Source: Phymatolithon calcareum
Taxonomy: Eukaryota; Rhodophyta; Florideophyceae; Hapalidiales
NCBI GenBank assembly: GCA_977006965.1
Contig: OZ345357.1
Location: forward strand, 1,736,001 to 1,800,000
DNA: 64,000 nucleotides
Reading direction: 5' to 3'
The notes under the pieces are model-generated. The model ran no database searches. It worked only from the letters and a program-made list of their open reading frames with translations, and had not been told where the DNA came from. The position numbers and the translations under genes are program-made. Each line of letters begins with the position of its first letter. Positions within the stretch are counted from its first letter, which is position 1. Shown here in pieces: positions 21,088 to 31,160 of this stretch.

Positions 21088-21968
21088 CTAATAGACATCT
21101 TGAGGATCGCGATCCGAATTGCGGGCATACAGACGCGAGAGAGGAACAAGCGCTTACAGCAATCAGCCAGCGACAGAGCAGCGGGTGAGTCACAAAGATT
21201 GTCCCATGGCAGCATTGGACTGAGGGACTCTGACGGCATTGACAGGATGCAGAGGGAAACTACGGTCCTCGAAAGAGTATCTTCTTTCCAGGAGATCAAG
21301 GAAAGTAATAGGCGAATATGGTGCTGCAGTGGTGGAAAGCGGCTACGCTGATCGGAAAAAACTAACAAGGATATATTTTTTAAAAATCTAATGTCAACTC
21401 TTGGCAAATTTCCTAATACGAGATATCTCCTAAACCCCTTTCATGCCCCCTCTTCCTCGTATGGCCACTGAAACATATTTCCTAACTCATGAATTCCGGG
21501 ACGCGAGTGCTTGCGATGTTCACGACATCACAGAGTATATATCAATCCCTGGCTGGTCTCTGTACGGATCGAATGCTCAATTCACTCGTCTCAAAGCGCT
21601 CCGCTGGTGAACTGCAGTCTGGTCGTTTTCGTTTCGCCGCCCATCGCGTGAGTTTCGCTACGTCACACATGCTTCCCGACACACTTGGGCACCGTTGTGT
21701 TGTTCTACATTCGATGCGCTTAGCAATGATTTTCAGCCACCGCAGATGCACATCGAGCCTTTTCGTTTTGAAAATGGAACCGCCGAGTGCTCCCTGACCT
21801 CGAACTCGGATGATACTAAAGGAAGCCGTGGTGAAGCTTCTCCACTCTCTGACTCCACGCCACTGCCATTTTCCTCGGTCAGTACATTATGGCAGAAGAC
21901 GTTAATGGAGATGGCGTTGGGAAGCACATATAGAAGGAACTCTAGGAACTTACTTCGGTTCACAGCTT

Positions 21969-22113
21969 GTAAAGCGATGAAGCGTCGCAAATTGCTTGAG
22001 TTCCTTCTGCATGCGCTTCGCCATCGCCATCAACTTGTTGAAAATGGCAGTGGTGTGCTGCCAGTGAGTTGTAAAGCGATGAACCGACACAAATTCCTTG
22101 ACTTCCTCTTCGG
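21969..22113. repeat. Two-copy tandem duplication, about 103-bp period
   Basis: The segment starting TTGTAAAGCGATGAAGCGTC at 21969 is repeated at 22072 as TTGTAAAGCGATGAACCGAC, each continuing with similar AAATT.CTTGA.TTCCT sequence. On the minus strand both copies translate to similar peptides (EFVSVHRFTTH and QFATLHRFTSC) inside an unrecognised 158-codon frame (21950-22426). Whether that frame is a gene is doubtful. Confidence 0.5.
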
Positions 22114-22578
22114 TTCGAGAAGAGATAAGCCCGGCGTAGAAAGTCGTATTGTTGAATAAGATGAACCAAGATTCTAAGTCCCTAGGGAGTTTTGAGGCAT
22201 CTTGTTTCATTATTTTTGAACGTCCTTGGGGACGAACAGGACAACGGCACAGCGAGAAACAATGTGCTAAGGAAATAAGTAAAGAGCAGCACGTGCGGGT
22301 ATAGAACAGGGAGGAGATGCCCGAATTTCCAGTGCGTATTCTAAAATTTTTTAGACTCATGGGTGCTAGCACCACACTTCGACGTGCTACAAGTGCGAAG
22401 CTGCACTTACCAGGCTGCACTAACATTTTCTTGTCGTGGAAACCAAGCCCTTAGTTCTAGGGTAAACGATGCGAAGCAAATGTGCAGAAGTAGAGGAAAG
22501 GGAGGGACCGCAGCGATGTGCTGCTTGCCGGAAGGTATGGCGGGGATAGGGAGGCGGTGATGACTCTACGAGCACCGC

Positions 22579-22956
22579 AAAAGGACTCTTGTGGGAACGA
22601 TCGGATAGCATGCGACGGTGCACCACACAGGGTTCATTTGAACTGGTGTACAGGCGTCGTTATCTTGGCTGCCGAGCAGGTAACGTCATCTGTTGTGACG
22701 TCAAATATCACTCGTATCTGTTAAAGTCTACTGTAGCCGCAAGGATGGGGAGTTGTTCGACAACTCCGAAACCTGCATTAAAGAAGAAGAAGAAGGTAAC
22801 GTCATCGCCTTGTACTCAGACTTCAAAATTGCGACACAAGGCAGTGACGTTACCTGCTCGGGAGTCCAAGTAACCACGCCTGCGAATCAGCTCGATTGAA
22901 CACTGCGCCGCGCACGTAACACCCTGTCCGTTCTCTCCCCCAAGAGTCCTTTTTGT
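22579..22956. mobile_element. Long inverted-repeat (foldback/MITE-like) element
   Basis: The left arm (22579 to about 22695) starts AAAAGGACTCTTG and ends GAGCAGGTAACGTCA. The right arm (about 22845 to 22956) reads as its imperfect reverse complement, ending CAAGAGTCCTTTTT. The arms are about 110 bp with many substitutions and small indels, separated by about 150 bp that include an AAG run. Both arms also translate to similar peptides (ELVYRRRYLGCRAGNV and ELIRRRGYLDSRAGNV), so they may once have been coding. No clear target duplication is visible. Confidence 0.55.
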
Positions 22957-25488
22957 TGTGTCCATTTTGGATGACGGATTATAAATTGGCATCATGGTGT
23001 CCAGCAAAAAGGTGTTATCGACACCATGACGCTACTTTGTGTTTCCCCTCCCAAGTCCGGCACCCGCTCCGTCTCCGTCTCGCAGAGAAAAATGAGAAGG
23101 GTTGGTCCAGCAATCATTTGCAGTGCGGCAGAAAACGCGACATAAACGTACCGGCCGACCGCCGCCTGAAAGTCCGGCCCTAGTGCACACATTTCATTAT
23201 TCCCCGATCCTCCGCTCCTCCAAGAAGCGCCCCAGGAGGGTCCTCTATGCCGTCATCTCTCGAAGGAATAGTCAACAATCTGACCACTTGTATCGCCCAT
23301 CTTCTTTTTCTCTTCATGCCTTTTCCGGACTTGAGTGAAACAACGCATAATATTATAAAGCTTTTACGCTGGTTTGCAAAAGCAGTGTTTCTATATACAG
23401 CCGTGTATGGTATTTGAAAATGTTGAAGCCACCTTGAATCTCATGTATGTGAAGTGGACTGGTTTTTCGAAATTTGGTTCTAGATTTTTGGAAGTTTGTT
23501 GAAGTACAATAACTGAGTGGCGACTTCCACCGCTCATTCGCATAATGTCGGCCTCAACACTGTGGAAACTAGTGTAGTCAAAAACGAGCGGTGTTCTTTT
23601 TTCCTCTCAGCTTATGCGCGCGAAGTCGCAACCTAAGTAGAGGCGCAAGCGAGCAGTTGATCATTCTAGAAAGAGGGACAGCGATGAACACTAGACTTTT
23701 TCGGTATGCTGAGTTCTAGTTGGTGTCAACAATAAAACCACTGGGTTCTCCTAGTGCTGCCGTTTACAATACGATACTGAAGGTATCGTTGGTGATATTG
23801 GAAGTTACAACTAGCCGGTTTCTACTCCACTGGCTTGCACACAGTCCCCGCTGATACATGAGTTAACAAGAATTGTGCAAATGACCCTCTGAGTCCATCT
23901 GTTCGTTGTGCACATCAGCTTACAGCATAAGTCCCTCTAATTTCATCGGCGCAGAGGCATCAGCAGAGAGAGGCTGTGATGTGATCACTTCCCTCTCACC
24001 CTCGACTCCGTCATATGCCATCGTCCCTGTCAGGAACTGGAGAAGTCGTTGAACACCTGGCTACAGATTACTCAGGGCCTAATGCATTAGGAAGCTTCTC
24101 GACTTTTGACGTCAGATCCAGTGACATGCACAAATATTTTGAAACGATATGTGGTAACACACAATCGCGAAGTGGTAAGCACTTTTGAGGCTGCAAAATC
24201 AATTTTATTTTCGTTCTAACGCCTACATAAGCCGCATACTCTCGGGTAACCGATCGCTAGTATTGGTTAGCAGCAAAGAAAACATCAGTGGAAGCAAGAT
24301 AATGAGCATAGGTACCTGAGGGGCTTGCTTCTTCTGCGTGTGTGGAGAGATCTATTTTTGTACTCTCAGTGCCCGGTTTATACTTTGGATCGGTTGGTTA
24401 GGCAAATCAGTACAATTCCCGGATTTGCTTGGACCATGGCTAATTTTGGGCCAGCATTGCTCTCTTTCTCAAAGCTAATCAGACATATCCTCTTTGCAGA
24501 AGTGGGCACGTGAATGCACTCAATTTTCGCCCGGCGTCGGATCCCAACACCCGGTATCAAGACTTTGAAAACGTTTTTCCTCTGCTTGAAAGTCCTTCGA
24601 TATCTGCTCCAGAGTTTAATTGACATTTGTCACAAGTCAATAAGAGTATATTTCGCAAAATTTTATGAATTTCTGGTTTGTCCTGTTGACTGTTCCGTCA
24701 ATCCGGGAAATACCAGTCTACAAAGCGATTCGAAGCTACCTCTGATCCAAGGCTACTTATCACTCACTGATCTTTGCACGAGAATCATTCAGAGCTTCCC
24801 GTGCAGGTTTGTCGAGTACAAGAAACCTACCACATTAACAAAAAGGTGAACTGGCTTGCCGTCGATTGTGGATACTCTATGCAGCTACCTCTATCACTAG
24901 CAGATCGGGCGTCACGAAAAAGGAGTTCGGCTTCAAAAATGTCTGACACTTTTGTCTCGAGCTACTATTTGTGAAGAATGTCAACCATCGACATGCACGC
25001 TGTCGTTGCAGCACTATTCGCCCAAATTTTGAATTTAGAAGCTACAGTAGTTAGAATTCAATTGAAAAACTAAGGTTATGGTAGTGCCTGAGTGGACAAG
25101 CCCACTATTTTGTTCAAATGTCATTTAGTTAAGACAAATTACGGCTAATTGGCTCAGAGAATCTAAAATTTTGAAAAAATATGGTGTTTCAGTCTTTTTC
25201 AGATTCAGACTGTGAGAAACTTAAACGAGCCAAGTTCAGGTTGTTTCCTGTATACCATTGGGGCAAAAAAGCGGCACGCTGTACAAACATACAATCAATC
25301 AAGTTTACTTCATTCTCATGATCGACTAGATGTAGCACTACGATGGGCACATAAAACATCCGTTGGCCGATGTGAGGTGTAGCTTTTACTCTGTGCCTTC
25401 AACCTTGACAGCTTTGAGGCACACTCCTGAACTCCAGGGGCCCTGTATTGGGTGTTAGAAGGCCAGGTTCATCTGTTTCACAAGTCGG
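22957..25488. other. Intergenic stretch, no recognised gene
   Basis: About 2.5 kb of AT-richer DNA before the signal peptide peptidase gene. All frames are short, without recognisable domains, and I saw no splice pattern joining them. The last few hundred bases must hold the peptidase promoter and 5' UTR. Confidence 0.5.
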
Positions 25489-26640
25489 ATGGAAAACCAC
25501 TCAGGTGCTCCAAAGAGGACATCAGTTACAATGGCGAACAAGGCAGTGGCAGGCGGATATGTCATGCTGGGAGCGCTTTCCCTTGCCCCGTTATATGTGC
25601 ACATTCCGGTTTCAGTCCAGATGATTGGGCAAGCCTCACTTATCCTCTTCATTGCTTCCTTTGCTGCCGCAGAAAGAGAGAGACAGCGAAAGCGCGACGG
25701 GGACTCAGCAGATGCTCGAGATGTGATTAAGAGCGATCAAGCGAAGCGATTTCCGATTGTGGCGTCATGCGCTTTGTTCGGAATGTTTTTGGCGTTCAAG
25801 TACCTGCCCAAGCAGTGGGTCTCAATTCTTCTTACCCTCTACGGCGTCGGATTTGGAACGATGGCGTTCGCAACTGTATTGAGCTCGTTCATCACGACGC
25901 TTCCTTTTGTCCCCGAGTTTTGCAAGAAAGAATACGGATTCAAGGATTATTTAACTCTGTCATTATGCGATATCGTGGCGTTGTGTTTTGCTGCTCCGGT
26001 TGCCTACTGGTACTACACTACTAAGTTCTGGTTGCCTAATAACATCCTCGCGATTTCCCTGGCCCTATCTGCCGTCGATGCGCTTGCACTCGGCGATTTT
26101 CAAAGCGGTATCATCCTACTATGTGGACTTTTCTTCTACGATATTTTCTGGGTTTTTGGGTCCAAAAGCGTATTCGGTGATAATGTAATGGTGGCAGTGG
26201 CGAAGCAGTTTGAGGGACCCATCAAGCTCATGTTTCCGCGATTTGTCGGTGCGGATGCTAAGAACTTGTCAATGTTGGGATTGGGTGATATCGTCATTCC
26301 TGGGCTCTTCGTGGCACTGACGCTTCGCTTCGACACAAGGGCGGTGTCACTTGACAGCCCCCTACCTATGACATTGCCTTATTTCTATGCAACAGGCATA
26401 GCATACGTTTTGGGGCTTGTTGCAACGACTGTGGCCTTGAACGTTTTTGATGCTGCGCAACCTGCTCTTTTGTACCTCGTCCCTGCGTGCCTTGTAGCAT
26501 CCCTCGGACTCTCGTTAGTGAAGGGAGAATTCAAGGAGCTTTTGGCGTACACTGAAGAGGATGAAACAAAGGCGAAGAAGGATGAGGCAACCACGGACAA
26601 GGTTGTAGAAAAGCCTGTGCTTGATAAGAAAAACGAATAG
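25489..26640 (+). CDS. Signal peptide peptidase (ER intramembrane aspartyl protease)
   Basis: Cleaves signal peptides left in the ER membrane and belongs to the GxGD presenilin-type family. 383 residues, intronless, with about nine hydrophobic segments. All catalytic signatures are present: YD in FFYDIFWVFG (catalytic Asp about residue 218), GLGD in MLGLGDIVIPG (Asp about 267) and QPALLYLVP (PAL about 325-327). The FEGPIKLMFPR segment between them is typical of SPP rather than SPPL proteins. The C-terminus is charged and ends KKNE, a dilysine KKxx ER-retrieval signal as in other SPPs. The first ATG is 25489, but an ATG at 25531 in a better context (ACAATGG), just before ANKAVAGG, could be the real start. 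The stop lies 91 bp from the TAF9 stop on the opposite strand. Confidence 0.93.
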   Translation: MENHSGAPKRTSVTMANKAVAGGYVMLGALSLAPLYVHIPVSVQMIGQASLILFIASFAAAERERQRKRDGDSADARDVIKSDQAKRFPIVASCALFGMFLAFKYLPKQWVSILLTLYGVGFGTMAFATVLSSFITTLPFVPEFCKKEYGFKDYLTLSLCDIVALCFAAPVAYWYYTTKFWLPNNILAISLALSAVDALALGDFQSGIILLCGLFFYDIFWVFGSKSVFGDNVMVAVAKQFEGPIKLMFPRFVGADAKNLSMLGLGDIVIPGLFVALTLRFDTRAVSLDSPLPMTLPYFYATGIAYVLGLVATTVALNVFDAAQPALLYLVPACLVASLGLSLVKGEFKELLAYTEEDETKAKKDEATTDKVVEKPVLDKKNE

Positions 26641-26731
26641 GTTCTACATAAAGATGATTTATGAATCCTCCTGTGCAAGGCAGCGCGAATTCTTCTTCCT
26701 GTATTTTGATTTAACCATAGCGCTGTTAGCA

Positions 26732-27973
26732 TTATTGATTATGTTGTCCCATTCTAGCTCGAGGAGAGACGGAAGACGGAGTCGCCCTTGAACCTGCCAC
26801 AATGCGATCATCCGCAATAGTAATGACTTCTGTAGACCGCATCAATGCATTCTGAGTCCCGCTCGTCAATTGCGATAGGCCGGCTGGAGACCTGACCAGA
26901 TTGCGATGTCCCGCTTGTATTGAAGAATGAGCAGCATTTACCGCGGCGCCTGGTCCATCGAGGTCAACAATCTCAGGAGGCGGTGGCATTTGGGAGACCA
27001 CATTTATTTTTTGGCGCTTTGGGGGCGAAGTTAAGCCAGATGCACGAGGGCGTTTAGGACTTTTCTTCGGGGACTTCGGTGTCCTAGGGGATTTCGGTAA
27101 AGTTGGTGACCTCTGCGTAAGTAACGATCTTTGAAGAGGAGTCGTTTTCTGCCTTTGAGGAGATTGCACGAATTGCGCTGTCCGCTGCACCTGAGGTGGA
27201 GCTTTCTGCATCGGAGACTTCTGAACTTGTTGGGTCATTGGCATCATCCCTTGAGCAGGCCTCTGTCCTTGCGGTGGGGTTCTGCGCACCGGTGACTTTT
27301 GAACCAATTGCGGATTTTGCCCGGGAATTGCGTTTCGAACCGGTGTGACATGTTGCATTTGCATCGGATTTTGAAATTGCGTCGTCGCTTGGGGTTGTTG
27401 AGGCTTGTGAAACTGTGATGGATTACCAGTGTGAGGTGACTTCTGGTTCTGCGGGGACTTCTGCACTTTTTGGGACCTCGGGGATTTAGGGGGCCTCGGC
27501 GATCTTGGCGATCTTGGTGATCTTGGTGAGATTTTTGGTGACTTTGGGGTTTTAAGCAAGGGGGTTGGATTGCGGTTCGGGTCGACGATAACCTGGTAGT
27601 TTTGCGCGGTTAATTGAAACTCCGGTGTGGGGAGGGCTACGCCTGCCTTCGAGTCCACGGGTGGAAGGGGAATCGCGTTGCGTTCCTTCGCCAGTCGCAC
27701 GGTGACATCGCGAGGTGGGGGCTGCGTAAAAGCAAAATTGACCCGGGAGCGAATAGCCAGCTTGATATCATCTGCGTTGATGCATTGTTTGTCCGCATGC
27801 TCCGAAAAGACACGGGCGTCATCGAGCACGTGCGAGACGTGACGATAAAGCAACTCAAGGAGTTGATTCACGACGCGCGGGTCGTAGCTCTCCACTCCCA
27901 TGGCTTTCAATATGGCTTCGACCGTTTGAGCGACACGCGGTTTCCCAGCAACCTCCTCATCTCCCGTGGCCAT
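26732..27973 (-). CDS. TAF9: TFIID/SAGA subunit TAF9 with a long Pro/Ser/Gln tail
   Basis: A subunit of general transcription factor TFIID (and SAGA), which pairs with TAF6 through its histone fold. The histone fold is at about residues 14-80 (VEAILKAMGVESYDPRVVNQ ... CINADDIKLAIRSR), followed by the conserved TAF9 extension NFAFTQPPPRDVTVRLAKE and the region up to LTAQNYQV (about residue 130). The rest, to residue 413, is low complexity: SPRSPRSPR-type and KSPKKSP-type repeats between Gln-rich stretches. Human TAF9 has 264 residues, so the tail is an addition. Start at ATG 27973. Confidence 0.9.
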   Translation of the reverse strand: MATGDEEVAGKPRVAQTVEAILKAMGVESYDPRVVNQLLELLYRHVSHVLDDARVFSEHADKQCINADDIKLAIRSRVNFAFTQPPPRDVTVRLAKERNAIPLPPVDSKAGVALPTPEFQLTAQNYQVIVDPNRNPTPLLKTPKSPKISPRSPRSPRSPRPPKSPRSQKVQKSPQNQKSPHTGNPSQFHKPQQPQATTQFQNPMQMQHVTPVRNAIPGQNPQLVQKSPVRRTPPQGQRPAQGMMPMTQQVQKSPMQKAPPQVQRTAQFVQSPQRQKTTPLQRSLLTQRSPTLPKSPRTPKSPKKSPKRPRASGLTSPPKRQKINVVSQMPPPPEIVDLDGPGAAVNAAHSSIQAGHRNLVRSPAGLSQLTSGTQNALMRSTEVITIADDRIVAGSRATPSSVSPRARMGQHNQ

Positions 27974-30317
27974 TCGCTAGGTTTTCCGCAGACGCTTACG
28001 CTATTTGTATTCTGGCGGAATGGAGAGCAGATGTGTCAGGGTGAGGGAGAACGAGGCGCTTCAGGAGGCAGAGGAGAAGGGCCGCGATAAGGATGCCGGC
28101 CAGAGCAGGCGGATGCGCTCCACGCAGGGAGCACTACAGCGGGCCGTTTGTCATCGCTGGGAGACTTTGCTGTGCCGAGTCTGTTTTCTGAAAATATTTC
28201 GTAAAATCGTTAAGAACACTCCAAAACTTTAAAGTTTTTCAGTTTTTTCGAACAAAACACTGTGCAGTACTGGGCATACCGTCTCCAGCTTACAGGTCGG
28301 GAACAAAATTGAATTGCAGCAGATGTAATTAGATTTCTCCAGGCAATGACATTACTTGTGCACCTGTTTCAATCAAGTAGCAATGTGACTCGAGTGCATT
28401 CGAGTGCATTCAAAGCAAATTTATTGAAACTTTTTCAAACATTTTCTCACGATGCCGTGGCCCAACAAAGATGAATTCCTGAAAACAATTGAAATTTTCA
28501 CTTTAATATCTCTCTGACGTTCTAATCGTACGGCTGACACTCTCCACCAATAAACTCTCTGTCAGCCAGGAACGATCCGGGCACTGACGGTCAGGACCAG
28601 AATACAACAGATATCTGTTGTTTCGCGCTGCCCGAGAACACAACGGGTCGGCATCCATAATATCGTGTATCAAAAAGGAAACATCACTTTCCCGTGCTCC
28701 ACTGAAAACCCGCATAACGAACTCGTATCATACAAGTTGTTTGTTACGCGAAAAATGAGTTGCAAAGAGGCATTCGACGGCCAGGATCGACCAGTCAAGG
28801 ACACTCCCCGATCCACTTCTCGGAAGAGATCCGCAACGACAGAAGTCGTCGATCTCCAGCCATTTGCAGAGGTTATCTCTACGGTAAATGGAGCATCAAT
28901 TGGCTATTTTATTGCCAACTTGTTCTGGCAGCACGATTCTGTCACCACTTTGCTCCAGATTCATTTCTGTCCGATGAGCAGCAACGGAAACTGCGACATG
29001 ATCAACATACCTTGTAAACCTCCCCCTCTCGCGTTGTGTACTTGACAGTAGTGTACGATCGCCGAGCATTTTATTCCCCAATCAACCAAAGTTAAAATCA
29101 ACTCTTTCGACACAATGAATACCTCATCAGTAGATTTGCGGAACAGAGTGGCAATTCAATAATATTTACTGTAGTCATGTAGCGTGGCAAACGGAGTACG
29201 AAAGAGCGAGATCGCGGACGAAGGGCAATTTCGACCTATTACGAAAATTCACGCAAGACAGCACAAAACCTACAACGATCAGCACATCAGAGTGCGCAAG
29301 AGTTGACTTGCGATGCAGTACAGTGTCAACTGTAGTGTCAAAACCCTTGAAACTATTGCACAACATATAGTTCACCTATCATGAAAAAGATTTCAGCTCC
29401 GAGCGGTGACATGTGTGTAGGCCGGTCTCGTCGTCGTCCCAGGCCTGAGTGTTGTACAAGTGCATTGCGAGTGTTGTGCCCCTATAATTAAAGCCTCAAA
29501 TTCTAGTGAAAGGACGACTGTACTGGACGGGACAGCGATGTGCCTGCAATATTTTTTACGGACCCCTAATCAACACGTCTGCACCCTGCTGGCTGATAGA
29601 GCCCTATCCCGGCTCATTTTTCGTAAACTTGGCTGGCAGTACAATTCTTGCAGTGTGTTCTGGGACGGACGATCCGTAGTACCCCATTTCAAGAACCAGT
29701 CAGGATACGAGCCGCGCAGCGCTTTCGTGCACTCTGCGGTTAGTTCCTCTTCATGCACTCAATTTTCCCCGCGCTATTGAAGACTCCTCTTTAGAAACAC
29801 TGGTATGCTCGACATGCTGAGACTAATGAGAAAGGTACACCAACATCAACAAGGCAAGAAAGAAAAAAATTAAATGGTTACATGCAGTGTCTGAAGACTT
29901 TTGCTTTTTTGTGTTTTTTATATGCACACGCAGACGACGTCGCCGGTGTCCCCGACCGTCCACAACACGTGCTTCAATAAAGTTAGTTGCAAATGTAGTT
30001 AAAAAGTCGATCTTAATCGTTACCTCCTTCCATACGTAAATGTTAGAGTTCCTTCCAGACCGACGTCGCCGCCACTCTTTCCCTGTACACATTCCACTAG
30101 GGCCCTTTCCAAAAAACAACAACTTCCACGTTCGATGTGAAAACAGACCCTCACCCATAAGCCATGCTCGCGAAACTCGAAATCAAGCTCTACCAGTAGC
30201 AGCCTGTCGATCGACAAATCGACCATCACCGCATCGCGCTAGCTGAAACACGTACTTCCCGCAATGACCCCTCCCAAGCTGTAGAAAGTAGGGTCACAGG
30301 GGAAATAAAGATGCGAC
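27974..30317. other. Intergenic stretch, no recognised gene
   Basis: About 2.3 kb between the TAF9 start and the HAD gene stop. It contains the TAF9 promoter side. Frames are short and lack recognisable domains. A small direct repeat (TCGAGTGCAT twice near 28390) is the only structure I noted. Confidence 0.5.
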
Positions 30318-31160
30318 TTAGCAGCTCGCTGAAACGACGAGGTCGACATCAAAGCTTGAGGCGTACGAGGCGAGGTCCGGAAGTGATTGTGCAACGAGCT
30401 GTACCTGGCGCATTAGCTGGTCGATAGAGGGGCGCTCGACAAACTTGACGGTCTTCACGCGCGAATTGGGTAGACGGGAACCGAGGGCATGCGCGGCATC
30501 TCGTTCGGACATAGAATCGCCAAGCACGAGCACATTAAGCTCGTCTTCGTTCGGAAACATTGTCTCAACTTCTTGAGAAAACGCTGCAACCTTCCAGGAG
30601 GAGGGGGCATCAGGAAAGTCAGACTCGAAGGTTGTTCGCGCAGACACGATTTTGATGTCATGCATCTCTAGAAACTGAACGACGCGCGGCAAAAAACGAC
30701 GTCCGGAGAGTTCAACCCATCCAGCTTCAGCGTTGGTGATTACCACGACGGCGCCAAACCGGAGTGCTTTCTTGACAATGTTAATCACGGCCTGTTCCAG
30801 CTGTTCAAGTTGCTGTTGCAAGGCGGGAGGTAAGGAGCCTGAATCGTCAACACGTAGTCCTAGCGAGGCGAGGTATGTGCTTGGGCAGATGGTGTCGTCC
30901 CAGTCGAGAATGGCGGTGGTCTTCGAAATGGAGACACCGCCGTCGTCGTCATTGTTCTGACTGGTGCAGGGAGATTGCGGCGCTTGTTCGGGCGCTTGGC
31001 GGGAAGATGCGAGCGCCCGCGGGGCGTCGGTCACCGAGCGCGGGGAATGAAGGTCTGGGTGAGAGTGATACGAGTCTGGTTTGCCGACAGCGGCGGGAAC
31101 GCTTGCTCGAAGTTCATTGCGCGCGGGGACGGATTCTCTAGGGAGCTGCTCAATACACAT
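30318..31160 (-). CDS. HAD-like (DxDxT) hydrolase-family protein
   Basis: 280 residues. After a low-complexity N-terminal 75 residues comes ILDWDDTICPSTYL, the haloacid-dehalogenase motif I with nucleophile Asp86 and general acid Asp88. Motif II is visible in GAVVVITNAEAGWV (Thr), and a late acidic motif lies in LNVLVLGDSMSERDAA. A WVELSGRRFLPRVVQFL block lies between. Small HAD proteins of this type are common in algae and stramenopiles; their substrates are mostly unknown. No transit peptide or membrane segment is clear. Neighbouring DNA gives no functional clue. Start at the first ATG (31160). Confidence 0.8.
   Translation of the reverse strand: MCIEQLPRESVPARNELRASVPAAVGKPDSYHSHPDLHSPRSVTDAPRALASSRQAPEQAPQSPCTSQNNDDDGGVSISKTTAILDWDDTICPSTYLASLGLRVDDSGSLPPALQQQLEQLEQAVINIVKKALRFGAVVVITNAEAGWVELSGRRFLPRVVQFLEMHDIKIVSARTTFESDFPDAPSSWKVAAFSQEVETMFPNEDELNVLVLGDSMSERDAAHALGSRLPNSRVKTVKFVERPSIDQLMRQVQLVAQSLPDLASYASSFDVDLVVSASC

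Noticed and set aside
21950-22426. 158-codon minus-strand frame as a host gene
   Set aside because: No recognisable domain; the apparent pattern comes from the tandem duplication.
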